DNA from: Ancylomarina sp048268005
GTDB lineage: Bacteria > Bacteroidota > Bacteroidia > Bacteroidales > Marinifilaceae
Length of the DNA stretch: 64,000 bases
Assembly (NCBI GenBank): GCA_048268005.1
Contig: JBLWWJ010000002.1
Coordinates: 930,001-994,000 of the forward strand
Direction of reading: 5' to 3'
Shown: positions 9,266-17,351 of the stretch, one piece after another
How the letters are laid out: each line of letters starts with the position of its first letter
Position numbering within the stretch: position 1 is the stretch's first letter
Notes under the pieces: generated by a model
What the model was told of the DNA's origin: nothing
Seen by the model: only the letters and a program-made list of their open reading frames with translations
Databases searched by the model: none
Position numbers and translations under genes: made by a program

Positions 9266-12133
9266 ATGTCATCATTTTTAAAACAAGTTACAAAGGAATT
9301 ATACTCGCGATATGGTAATCAATTATCCAATTGTTTATTGGTTTTTCCGAACCGTCGTGCCGGATTATTCTTTTCAAAATATTTGAATGAACTCGTTTCT
9401 GAACCTATTTTTTCACCCGAGGTTCTCACCATTAATGATCTTATTAAAGAATGGTCGCCATTGAAGGTTGTGGATAATCTGGATCTTTTGTGCCGCTTGT
9501 ATAAAATCTATTGCTCTGTTTGTAAAAGCAATGAAACTTTCGATGAATTTTATCATTGGGGTGAGATGATTTTAGGTGATTTTGATGATCTGGATAAGTA
9601 CCGTGTAGATGCGAAACACTTGTTTCAAAATTTGGCTGATGAAAAGGAGATTGAAAATATTTTCGATTATCTGGATGAGGAACAGATTGAGGCAATTCGC
9701 TCTTTTTGGAGCACCTTCAATCCAGAGAAATTATCCGAACATCAGCATCAGTTTGTATCCGTTTGGGAAGCTTTGTTTACCATTTACTCCAACTTAAGAG
9801 AAGAGCTGGAAAACGAGGAGTTGGCTTATGAGGGAATGGCAAGCCGATTGGTGGTTGATCGATTGGAAAATAAAGAAATAGACATTAAATATGAGAAGAT
9901 TATTTTTGCAGGTTTCAATGCATTGAATAAATGTGAAAAGGATATATTCTCTTGTTTAAAGGATAGAGAACAAGCCGAATTCTATTGGGATTACGATGAG
10001 TCCTATGTGAAAAACCCTTATCATGAGGCGGGTTTGTTTATGCGTGACAATTTAAGACATTATCCATCGCCAAAGAGTCAGATATCCTTTAAGAATATTG
10101 TTGCTGAAAGAGAGCCCATCGAGTTTATTTCTCTATCATCGGAAGTTGGACAAGCTAAATTTGCTCATAGCTATTTGAAGGAATATGCTGAACAAAAAGA
10201 TGTGAGCTTAGAGGAAACGGCTGTTATTTTAGCCGATGAGGAGTTGCTCTTACCTGTCTTAAATTCCATTCCAAAGAATGTGGAGCATGTGAATGTGACC
10301 ATGGGATATCCTGCCAAGAATACACCCGTAGCCAGTTTATTGGGGCTTATAATTGATTTGCAAAAAGGGGGGCGTAAACAAGGTACAGGATTCGTATTCC
10401 ATCATAAGCAGGTTTTGTCACTTCTCAATCATCAATATTTAAATGCGATTAATCCCGAGCTTGCTGATAGTCTGGCTCAGCAAATCATAAAGAGCAATTG
10501 GGTGCATGTTAATCGTGAGATGCTTGTTGGCGATCCGGTAATTGAAAAGCTATTCGTACCCTTAAAGTCGGTCGAACAAGTTTCTTCATACCTACTTGAT
10601 TTATTACAGGCTATTTATAAGAATTTAGATCTGGATAAAGAAGACGAAGGTCGATTGGATAAGATTGAGCGTGAATATATTTACCATTTGTTTTTAGCGA
10701 TAAAGCGATTGACAGGTTTATTGGATCAGCATAAAATTGAAATCAAGCTGGATACTTTCTACCGTCTGTTGGATAAGATGATTCAATCCTTGAGCATTCC
10801 TTTTGAAGGAGAACCCATAGCTGGTTTACAAGTAATGGGGATATTGGAAACACGTTTGCTCGATTTTAAGAAGATTATAGTTCTCTCTATGAATGAGGGA
10901 AAATTGCCTAAAACAGGAACTTCCAATTCATTTGTCCCTTATCACTTACGTCAGGGCTTTGGTATGCCAACCATCGACCATCAGGATGCCATTTTTGCCT
11001 ATTACTTTTACCGTTTAATTCAGCGTCCTGAGGAAATAAAGCTATTATATAGCACGCAAAGTGATGGTATCCGAACGGGTGAGATGAGTCGATTCCTTTA
11101 CCAACTAAAATACGAATCGGCATTTAAAATTGAAGAAAAGCATCCTTCACACGATATTGTTATCAGCCATGCAAAACCCATAAGTATTGCTAAGAATGAA
11201 AGGATACTGAAACAGCTTAATGAATACTGTGTAGGAGGTAAGAGAAGTTTTTCTCCATCTGCCTTAAACTCGTATATGGGCTGTAGTTTAAGGTTCTACT
11301 ATCGTTATTTGGCAGGGATGAAAGAGCCTGATACCATTTTAGAAGAGATTGATCCACCTATGTTCGGGAATCTGTTTCACCAGGCAATGGAGAAATTGTA
11401 TGAGCCTTATATTGGCAAGACAATAAGTAAGGTTGATCTCGAAGGATTAAGAAAAAATAAAGTGTTGCAGGCTAGAGTTCTGGAAGATGCTTTTAAAGAG
11501 CTTTATTTCAACTTAGATAAGGAGAAAACAGTTGAAGTTAGTGGTCGAAATCGCCTGATATTTAATATCATTATGAAGTTTATAGATAGACTTCTGAAGG
11601 TTGATTCTGAATTCGCTCCGTTTAAAATGATTGCTGTTGAAGGTCCTTATAAGATTCAAATCCCATTAAAAACGGATGGAAGGCAGGTTAATATTGCAGG
11701 TATCATAGATAGGGTCGATCAGGTTGAAAATACCGTACGAGTGATTGATTATAAAACAGGAGCAGCAGACTTGATATTTAAAGATGTTGAATCACTATTT
11801 GACTCAGAGAATAAAAAGAGAAACAAGGCAGCTTTTCAAACCCTGTTGTATTGTTTGTTCTATGATATGAAACATGGTGACGATTTGGCCATATCGCCTA
11901 ATGTTTATGGCTTAAAGTCGATTTTTAATCCAAAGTTCTCTTGTATGCTCGAGCAAAAAGAGGGCAGAGCCAAAGCTGTTCCTGTTGGAAGTTATTTAGC
12001 CTACAAACAGGAGTTTTTAGATGGTTTTTCCGATCTTTTGGAAGAAATCTTTAATCCTGACATGCCATTTACTCAAGTTGAAGATGTTGATGTTTGTCGA
12101 ACTTGTCCTTATATTGAGGTTTGTCACAGGTAA
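9266..12133 (+). CDS. AddB-like PD-(D/E)XK nuclease/inactive helicase
   Basis: 955 residues. The N-terminus has a helicase-like segment LLVFPNRRAGLFF (about 23-35) without a canonical Walker A lysine, as in AddB-type subunits. The C-terminal nuclease domain shows GNLFHQAMEKLYEP (about 701), GIIDRVD (about 811) and VIDYKTG (about 826), the RecB-family catalytic Asp and Lys. Cysteines in GCSLRFYYR (about 672) and CRTCPYIEVC (about 943-952) match the four-cysteine iron-sulfur site known in AddB. It probably acts in double-strand-break end processing with a UvrD-like AddA partner, which is not next to it in this window. Bacteroidota AddB proteins are divergent, so I leave the symbol blank. Confidence 0.85.
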   Translation: MSSFLKQVTKELYSRYGNQLSNCLLVFPNRRAGLFFSKYLNELVSEPIFSPEVLTINDLIKEWSPLKVVDNLDLLCRLYKIYCSVCKSNETFDEFYHWGEMILGDFDDLDKYRVDAKHLFQNLADEKEIENIFDYLDEEQIEAIRSFWSTFNPEKLSEHQHQFVSVWEALFTIYSNLREELENEELAYEGMASRLVVDRLENKEIDIKYEKIIFAGFNALNKCEKDIFSCLKDREQAEFYWDYDESYVKNPYHEAGLFMRDNLRHYPSPKSQISFKNIVAEREPIEFISLSSEVGQAKFAHSYLKEYAEQKDVSLEETAVILADEELLLPVLNSIPKNVEHVNVTMGYPAKNTPVASLLGLIIDLQKGGRKQGTGFVFHHKQVLSLLNHQYLNAINPELADSLAQQIIKSNWVHVNREMLVGDPVIEKLFVPLKSVEQVSSYLLDLLQAIYKNLDLDKEDEGRLDKIEREYIYHLFLAIKRLTGLLDQHKIEIKLDTFYRLLDKMIQSLSIPFEGEPIAGLQVMGILETRLLDFKKIIVLSMNEGKLPKTGTSNSFVPYHLRQGFGMPTIDHQDAIFAYYFYRLIQRPEEIKLLYSTQSDGIRTGEMSRFLYQLKYESAFKIEEKHPSHDIVISHAKPISIAKNERILKQLNEYCVGGKRSFSPSALNSYMGCSLRFYYRYLAGMKEPDTILEEIDPPMFGNLFHQAMEKLYEPYIGKTISKVDLEGLRKNKVLQARVLEDAFKELYFNLDKEKTVEVSGRNRLIFNIIMKFIDRLLKVDSEFAPFKMIAVEGPYKIQIPLKTDGRQVNIAGIIDRVDQVENTVRVIDYKTGAADLIFKDVESLFDSENKKRNKAAFQTLLYCLFYDMKHGDDLAISPNVYGLKSIFNPKFSCMLEQKEGRAKAVPVGSYLAYKQEFLDGFSDLLEEIFNPDMPFTQVEDVDVCRTCPYIEVCHR

Positions 12134-12163
12134 TTATTGTTTTAGATTTTGAAACACAAGATT

Positions 12164-14101
12164 ATGCAACGCATTATTTTAATTCTCCTGCTTTTGAGTT
12201 TTAGTTTTGTCCTTTCTGCTCAGAAGAAATACACGACTGATGATAAAAAAGCCATTAAATACTATAAAAAAGCTCAAGTGTCCAGTCGCCTGAGACAGTC
12301 TGCTGAGGCTTTATCTTTTCTTGTGAAAGCGCTGGAACGAGATAATCGTTTTATAGAGGCTTTGCTTTTTTCTGCAGATCTATATAGTGATAAGGGAGAT
12401 GATGCAAAGATGATAGCGATGTATGAACAGGCCATCGTTATTGATCCCTATTTTTTTCCAAATGCGTTTTTTAATCTTGCTAATGCTTATTTAAAAGAGG
12501 GGCGATATGAGAAGGCTTTAAATGCTTATCGTGATTTCCTGAATATTGACAACATATCAGATCGAAATCGAAACAGCAGTTTGCATAAATTAAAATGTTG
12601 TGAGTTTGCCATTGAGGCTCTAAAAAATCCAAAAGATTTAAATGCACATAGCATTAGTGACTCAATCAATACAAAAGCAGATGAATATTGGCCAAGCCTT
12701 ACGGCTGATGAACAGACTCTTATTTTTACGCGTCTTCTTCCAACAGGTAAAATAGGTAGAAATAATAAAGAAGTTTATCAGGAAGATGTCTGTTATTCTA
12801 GGAATGAGGGGGACTTATGGACAAATGCTAAAGCCTTATCAGAAACAATCAATACCCAAGGGAATGAAGGAGCCCAGAGTATTACAGCAGACGGACGTTA
12901 TATGTATTTCACGGCCAGCGGAAGAGAAGATGGTCGAGGGCGTTGCGATATCTACTATTCTAAAAAAGTAGGTGATATCTGGTCAGAGCCCATAAATTGT
13001 GGTGCAAATGTCAATACCAGGTCATGGGAAGCTCAACCCAGCATTTCTTCTGATGGGCGAAGCCTTTATTTTGTGAGCAATCGCAAATCAGGAAAAGGAA
13101 AAATGGACATTTGGAAATCCAATTTGCTTGAAATTTTAGAAGATGGAAGGCAGCGCTGGTCCAAAGCTGAAAATTTAAAAATAAACACCTCTGAAAACGA
13201 GATGTCACCTTTTATACATGCGAGTAACGATTATTTGGTCTTTGCTTCTGATGGTCTGGTTGGTATGGGGGCTTACGACTTATATCAAATCGATCGATCA
13301 GCAGATGGACAGTGGTCTGAGCCTAAAAATCTATCTTATCCCATTAATACCCACAATGATGAAATTGGTTTAATTATCAATGCAAAAGGCGATAAGGCTT
13401 ATTTTTCAACCGATAGGGTAGCTATTAATGGTCGGGATATTTATGAGTTTGAAATGCCGCTTGATTTACACCCACCCAAAGTTAGCTATCTAAAAGGACA
13501 TGTTTTTGATGAAGAAACAAAAAAGTCATTGGCAGCATCATTAATTCTTTTGGATATTGACTCTCGTGATACGATTGCCTATTCAAAATCGGATCCTAAA
13601 GGGGGGGAGTATCTTGTTTGTTTACCTCAGGGTAAAGATTACCTGTTTCATGCAGAAGCCGATGGCTATTTGTTCTATTCTGATCATCTTCAAATGAAAA
13701 AGGGAACTGATGGCCAGCCTCAGAAAAAAGATATTGCTTTGCAAGCCATTCAAATTGGAAAAGAAGTCGTTCTAAAAAACATTTTTTTTGAAACAGATTC
13801 ATGGGAAATTAAGCCTGAGTCGGAAAGTGAGTTAAATAGTCTTCAAGAGTTTTTGGTTTTAAACCATCGTATCAGTATTGAGATTTCAGGGCATACCGAT
13901 AATACGGGATCTGAAACGAATAATAAAATATTGTCAGAGAACAGAGCAAAAGCTGTTTATGATGCATTAATTGAGAGAGGTATTCAAAAAGCTCGTTTAA
14001 GCTATAAAGGATATGCCTCAACAAAACCTATTGGTGATAATGGTTCTGAAGAAGGAAAGGCTATGAACCGTCGAACCGAATTCAGTGTCACAAAAAAATA
14101 A
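12164..14101 (+). CDS. OmpA-family protein with TPR, PD40 propeller and CRD domains
   Basis: 645 residues. The ATG at 12164 follows a TTG alternative and gives a signal peptide ending near LSAQ. Domains in order are TPR helices (about 30-140), WD40-like PD40 propeller repeats (about 165-430, with repeated PSxSxDG-type strands), a carboxypeptidase-regulatory-like domain (about 445-530) and an OmpA peptidoglycan-binding domain (IFFETDSWEI, then SGHTDNTGS and NRRTEF). This order is that of PorE/PG1058, an OmpA-like component of the type IX secretion system. PorE is a lipoprotein; here I see no lipobox cysteine, and paralogues with this architecture are common, so T9SS membership is only a possibility. 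Confidence 0.85.
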   Translation: MQRIILILLLLSFSFVLSAQKKYTTDDKKAIKYYKKAQVSSRLRQSAEALSFLVKALERDNRFIEALLFSADLYSDKGDDAKMIAMYEQAIVIDPYFFPNAFFNLANAYLKEGRYEKALNAYRDFLNIDNISDRNRNSSLHKLKCCEFAIEALKNPKDLNAHSISDSINTKADEYWPSLTADEQTLIFTRLLPTGKIGRNNKEVYQEDVCYSRNEGDLWTNAKALSETINTQGNEGAQSITADGRYMYFTASGREDGRGRCDIYYSKKVGDIWSEPINCGANVNTRSWEAQPSISSDGRSLYFVSNRKSGKGKMDIWKSNLLEILEDGRQRWSKAENLKINTSENEMSPFIHASNDYLVFASDGLVGMGAYDLYQIDRSADGQWSEPKNLSYPINTHNDEIGLIINAKGDKAYFSTDRVAINGRDIYEFEMPLDLHPPKVSYLKGHVFDEETKKSLAASLILLDIDSRDTIAYSKSDPKGGEYLVCLPQGKDYLFHAEADGYLFYSDHLQMKKGTDGQPQKKDIALQAIQIGKEVVLKNIFFETDSWEIKPESESELNSLQEFLVLNHRISIEISGHTDNTGSETNNKILSENRAKAVYDALIERGIQKARLSYKGYASTKPIGDNGSEEGKAMNRRTEFSVTKK

Positions 14102-14125
14102 TAAGCCTTAATTAAAATATAAAAT

Positions 14126-15256
14126 ATGCAACCGATATATCTGGATTATAATGCCACTACACCTATTGCTAAAGAGGTGGCAGATGCCATGAAACCCTAT
14201 TTGTATGATTATTTTGGAAACCCATCCAGCTCTCACGTTTATGGACAAACCTGTAAAAAGGCTGTAGAGAAAGGACGTAAACAATTGGCTTCATTACTCA
14301 ACTGTAAGACTTCTGAACTGATTTTTACTAGTGGTGGTACGGAATCTAATAATTATGCGCTCAAGGGCTATGCTTTCGCCAATAGAAAAAAGGGAAACCA
14401 TATCATCACCACTAGCATTGAGCATCCTGCGGTTAGCGAGGTTTGTAAATATCTGGAAACAGAAGGTTTTGAAGTGACTTATTTACCTGTTGACCATACG
14501 GGACGCGTTCAGCTCTCAGATATAGAAGTAGCTATCCGTCCGGAAACCATTTTGATTTCAGTCATGTATGCCAATAACGAGGTTGGAACGCTTCAGCCTA
14601 TTTCTGAAATTTCTTCGTTAGCTAAAAAGCATGGCATTGCGGTACATTCGGATTGTGCTCAGGCTGTGGGGAAAATACCTGTTGATATTCAGGACTTGGG
14701 TGTTGATTTATTAACGGTTGCGGGACATAAGCTCTACGGACCAAAGGGAATCGGTGCTTTGTATATAGCCGACGGCATTGAATTGCAAAAGCTAATGCAC
14801 GGTGCTGATCATGAAAGCAACCTGAGAGCTGGAACAGAAAATGTTTTGGAAATTGTTGGTTTGGGTGAAGCGGCGGAAGTATGCGAGAAGAATTTGACAG
14901 CTAGCATAACTCATGATACAGGTCTGATCAAACAACTAAAACAAGCTTTGTCTGTTCTTGATGATGTTCAGTTTAATGGAAATGACGAATTCAGTTTACC
15001 CAATACTTTAAGTGCGTCCTTTAAAGATATCGAAGCCAACACGCTTCTGTCCAACTTACCTCAAGTTGCCGCATCAGCTGGTGCTGCCTGTCATACCGAT
15101 TCGATTTCGGTGTCAGCAACATTGGCGGCTATGAATTTAGAACAGGCCTATGCTATGGGGACGGTTCGTTTCTCAGTAGGGAAGTATAGTACTGGATCAG
15201 AAATTGATCGGGCGGCAAAAGCAATCATAGAAGTTGTTCAACAATTAAGAAAATAA
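14126..15256 (+). CDS. Cysteine desulfurase (NifS/IscS class)
   Basis: 376 residues. PLP enzyme that takes sulfur from cysteine for iron-sulfur clusters, tRNA thiolation or cofactors. The PLP lysine lies in VAGHKLYGPKG (about residue 202) and the N-terminal YLDYNATTP motif is present. The likely persulfide cysteine is in SAGAACHTD (about 321), on a loop that differs from the classic IscS SSGSACTS sequence, so which scaffold it serves is unclear. There is no iscU next to it. It starts 24 bp after the OmpA-like gene and is followed after 1 bp by a methyltransferase, so the three probably form one transcript. Confidence 0.9.
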   Translation: MQPIYLDYNATTPIAKEVADAMKPYLYDYFGNPSSSHVYGQTCKKAVEKGRKQLASLLNCKTSELIFTSGGTESNNYALKGYAFANRKKGNHIITTSIEHPAVSEVCKYLETEGFEVTYLPVDHTGRVQLSDIEVAIRPETILISVMYANNEVGTLQPISEISSLAKKHGIAVHSDCAQAVGKIPVDIQDLGVDLLTVAGHKLYGPKGIGALYIADGIELQKLMHGADHESNLRAGTENVLEIVGLGEAAEVCEKNLTASITHDTGLIKQLKQALSVLDDVQFNGNDEFSLPNTLSASFKDIEANTLLSNLPQVAASAGAACHTDSISVSATLAAMNLEQAYAMGTVRFSVGKYSTGSEIDRAAKAIIEVVQQLRK

Positions 15257-15257
15257 A

Positions 15258-15869
15258 ATGAAGAAAGCAGCAAGTGAAATGTGGGATGAACGCTATGCCA
15301 ATGAAAATTTTGTCTATGGCATCGAGCCCAATGCATTTTTTAAGGAGGAACTCTCTAAATTAAAAGTTGGTCGTCTACTTTTACCTGCTGAGGGAGAGGG
15401 GCGAAATGCGGTTTTCGCAGCAAGTCTGTCATGGCAGGTTTCAGCTTTCGATTTGAGTAGAGAGGGGCGATTGAAAGCTCTGGGATTAGCCAGAAGGAAT
15501 CAGGTCGATATTGAATATGAGATTGCAGGCTTTGAGAATTTTAGTTTTGAAAGAGGTAGCTTTGATTGTATTGCATTGATCTATGCACATGTGCCAGAGG
15601 ATAAAAGAAAGGATTACCATCAACTGATCGCGAAATATTTAAAGCCAGGAGGTGTTTTAATTCTTGAAGGTTTCTCAAAAGAGCAGCTGGGCAAGAAATC
15701 CGGAGGGCCAGGGCAAATAGGCATGCTTTTCTCAAAGGAGGATTTATTGAATGATTTTTCTGATTTAGAAGCAATAAGGATGGAAGAATTGGACATAGAA
15801 CTTTCTGAAGGCGAGTTTCATCAAGGTACAGCTTCTGTCATTCGATACGTAGGGAGGAAATCAATCTAG
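15258..15869 (+). CDS. Class I SAM-dependent methyltransferase (TehB-like)
   Basis: 203 residues. Begins with SEMWDERYANENFVYGIEPNAFF, typical of TehB/thiopurine-type methyltransferases. The SAM-binding glycine-rich segment reads LLLPAEGEGRNAVFAA (about 36-51), and FDLSRE and FDCIALIYAHV follow at the expected positions. The acceptor is unknown. Tellurite or thiol methylation is known for relatives but cannot be assigned here. It starts immediately after the cysteine desulfurase, suggesting translational coupling, and is followed by a strong terminator. Confidence 0.85.
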   Translation: MKKAASEMWDERYANENFVYGIEPNAFFKEELSKLKVGRLLLPAEGEGRNAVFAASLSWQVSAFDLSREGRLKALGLARRNQVDIEYEIAGFENFSFERGSFDCIALIYAHVPEDKRKDYHQLIAKYLKPGGVLILEGFSKEQLGKKSGGPGQIGMLFSKEDLLNDFSDLEAIRMEELDIELSEGEFHQGTASVIRYVGRKSI

Positions 15870-15900
15870 GAATTAGTTATTCCAATTTAGGATATAAAAA

Positions 15901-15925
15901 AAGGACTGCCAGATGAGCAGTCCTT
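15901..15925. terminator. Bidirectional intrinsic terminator
   Basis: A 9-bp stem (AAGGACTGC / GCAGTCCTT) preceded by an A-run and followed by a weak T-rich stretch. It lies between convergent genes and ends the OmpA-desulfurase-methyltransferase transcript. Confidence 0.8.
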
Positions 15926-15945
15926 ATTCGTTTATAATGATTTTT

Positions 15946-16473
15946 TTAATCCAGACAAGAGAGTATCAATTCTTCTGCAAATTGAGTTGAATTATTCATC
16001 AGGTTTTGATTTAGTGTTCTTATTTTGCCAGATTTCTTGTATAGCTTTTTGTGCGTAAACCAATCAGAACTGTAAGTGTGAAAAACAGGACTCCCTTGTT
16101 TGCCATAGGTAGGAATTGATTTGTAATGAATATCTTTTATGATGTAATGAGTTCCTCCATTGCTTTTAGAAATATGAAGTGTGAATAAAATATCAGTTTG
16201 AAAAGTTGAAGGTTTTTTGCTCATATAGATACGTGATTTCCCCTTGTAAATAAATTCCTTTGAGTTGATTCGAACAATTTCTCCAGATACATAGTGATTC
16301 GTAGATTGAATCCAATTGTGAAATGTTTCCAGCTCGAATGGCTGATTTTCCAGCTGAAGCTCAAATTGCAAGTCCCCATTGGTTTTTAATAGGGATTTAA
16401 TTTCAGTTTTATTCTGAGCGAAAATAGAGAATTGACCCAGAATTAAAATGGAAATAATTATGAATATTCTCAT
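15946..16473 (-). CDS. Exported protein of unknown function
   Basis: 175 residues. The signal peptide is evident (MRIFIIISILILGQFSIFAQ). The mature part is a polar, Ser/Lys/Thr-rich domain with several likely beta-strands (FELQLENQPFELETF; TDILFTLHISKSNGGTHYII). I recognise no family. It sits directly downstream, in its own reading direction, of the 380-bp tandem duplication, whose ORFs lie on the same strand. Confidence 0.6.
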   Translation of the reverse strand: MRIFIIISILILGQFSIFAQNKTEIKSLLKTNGDLQFELQLENQPFELETFHNWIQSTNHYVSGEIVRINSKEFIYKGKSRIYMSKKPSTFQTDILFTLHISKSNGGTHYIIKDIHYKSIPTYGKQGSPVFHTYSSDWFTHKKLYKKSGKIRTLNQNLMNNSTQFAEELILSCLD

Positions 16474-16532
16474 AGGATATCTGATTAAAATTAAAAGTTT
16501 TATTTTTTTTTCGAGACTCTTAAATGTAGCTT

Positions 16533-16769
16533 TTATTTACGATAATTCCAAGCTCTTTTTTTTATAAAGAGTCTGTGTGGTTTGGTATATATATGTTTAT
16601 GTTTGGAGTATTCGAAAACGAACATTACGTGTTTATGTTCAGTTTTATGAACTTGACAAACTTGACACTTGCATATCATATCCTTATCGAATACTTTTAC
16701 AAGAGTAGAGTTCAGAAGAGGTGTAGTTTCCTCTTTTGGCTTGAACATCTTTAAGATGTAAAAATACAT
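16533..16769 (-). CDS. Possible small Cys/His-rich protein, copy 1 of the duplication
   Basis: 78 residues from an ATG at 16769; an internal ATG at residue 8 is also possible. Contains VKVFDKDMICKCQVCQV followed by several histidines and an IYTKPHRLF segment. The CxCxxC plus histidine pattern could bind metal. The same frame is open in the second copy, where many of the differences change amino acids. It may be a genuine small protein or a remnant; no family recognised. Confidence 0.35.
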   Translation of the reverse strand: MYFYILKMFKPKEETTPLLNSTLVKVFDKDMICKCQVCQVHKTEHKHVMFVFEYSKHKHIYTKPHRLFIKKRAWNYRK

Positions 16770-16927
16770 ATTAGTGCTTGTATCATTCGATCGAGTTTTA
16801 AATATGGTTTAGTTGTAAGTAATAAAAAAGGGGTCGTCAGCCCCTTTTTTTATTTTCACTTTCTCTGTTATTTCTGGTTTCCTACTTTTTTTCAGATTTA
16901 AAAATGTAGCTTTTATTTATTATAATA

Positions 16928-17113
16928 TCAAGCTGTATTTTTCAGATATAGTCTGTAAGGCTCGGTATATATGTGCTTGCATTTTGAGTGTTCGAAAACG
17001 AAGGGGTAGTATTTATGTTCAGTGTTATAAACTTGACAAACTTGACACTTGCATATCATGTCCTTATCGAATACTTTTACAGGAGTAGAGTTCAAAAGAG
17101 GTGTAGTTTCCAC
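16928..17113 (-). pseudogene. Copy 2 of the small Cys/His-rich ORF, start region frameshifted
   Basis: 61 residues from a GTG at 17113. The body aligns with copy 1 in frame (TTPLLNST-VKVFDKDMICKCQVCQV). Relative to copy 1, one base is missing just upstream and a stop follows the ATG that would correspond to the copy 1 start, so the original start is lost. Either it now starts at GTG or it is decaying. Confidence 0.35.
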
Positions 17114-17351
17114 TTTTGCTCGAACATCTATAGGATGTTAAAATACATATTAGTGCTTGTATCATTCGATCGAGTTTTAAATATGGTTTAGTTGTAAGTA
17201 ATAAAAAAGGGGTCGTCAGCCCCTTTTTTTATTTTCCCCTTCTCTGTTATTATTCTTGGCTTTTCCTATTTTATTCGAATTGGGATTTCTATTTTTGTTA
17301 GATACTTCTACAATTAGAAATATCAAGTCTAATTAAATCCTTTTTTTGAAT

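Larger units (their letters stand above)
16500..17265. repeat. Tandem duplication with 380-bp period
   Basis: Two diverged direct copies, about 16500-16880 and 16880-17265. The offset is exactly 380 at two distant anchors: AAATGTAGC at 16522 and 16902, and GTGCTTG at 16773 and 17153. The best conserved parts are the segment with repeated AACTTGAC, the stretch before TACATATTAGTGCTTG, and a terminator-like hairpin at the right end of each copy (16824-16850; 17203-17230; GGGG and CCCC arms inside A and T runs). Each copy carries one minus-strand ORF. It lies between the exported protein at 15946 and the GH3 fusion gene. Confidence 0.85.

Noticed and set aside
16598..16605. Plus-strand promoter TATGTTTG in copy 1 of the 380-bp duplication
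   Set aside because: The equivalent position in copy 2 does not match the consensus, so it is probably chance in AT-rich sequence.
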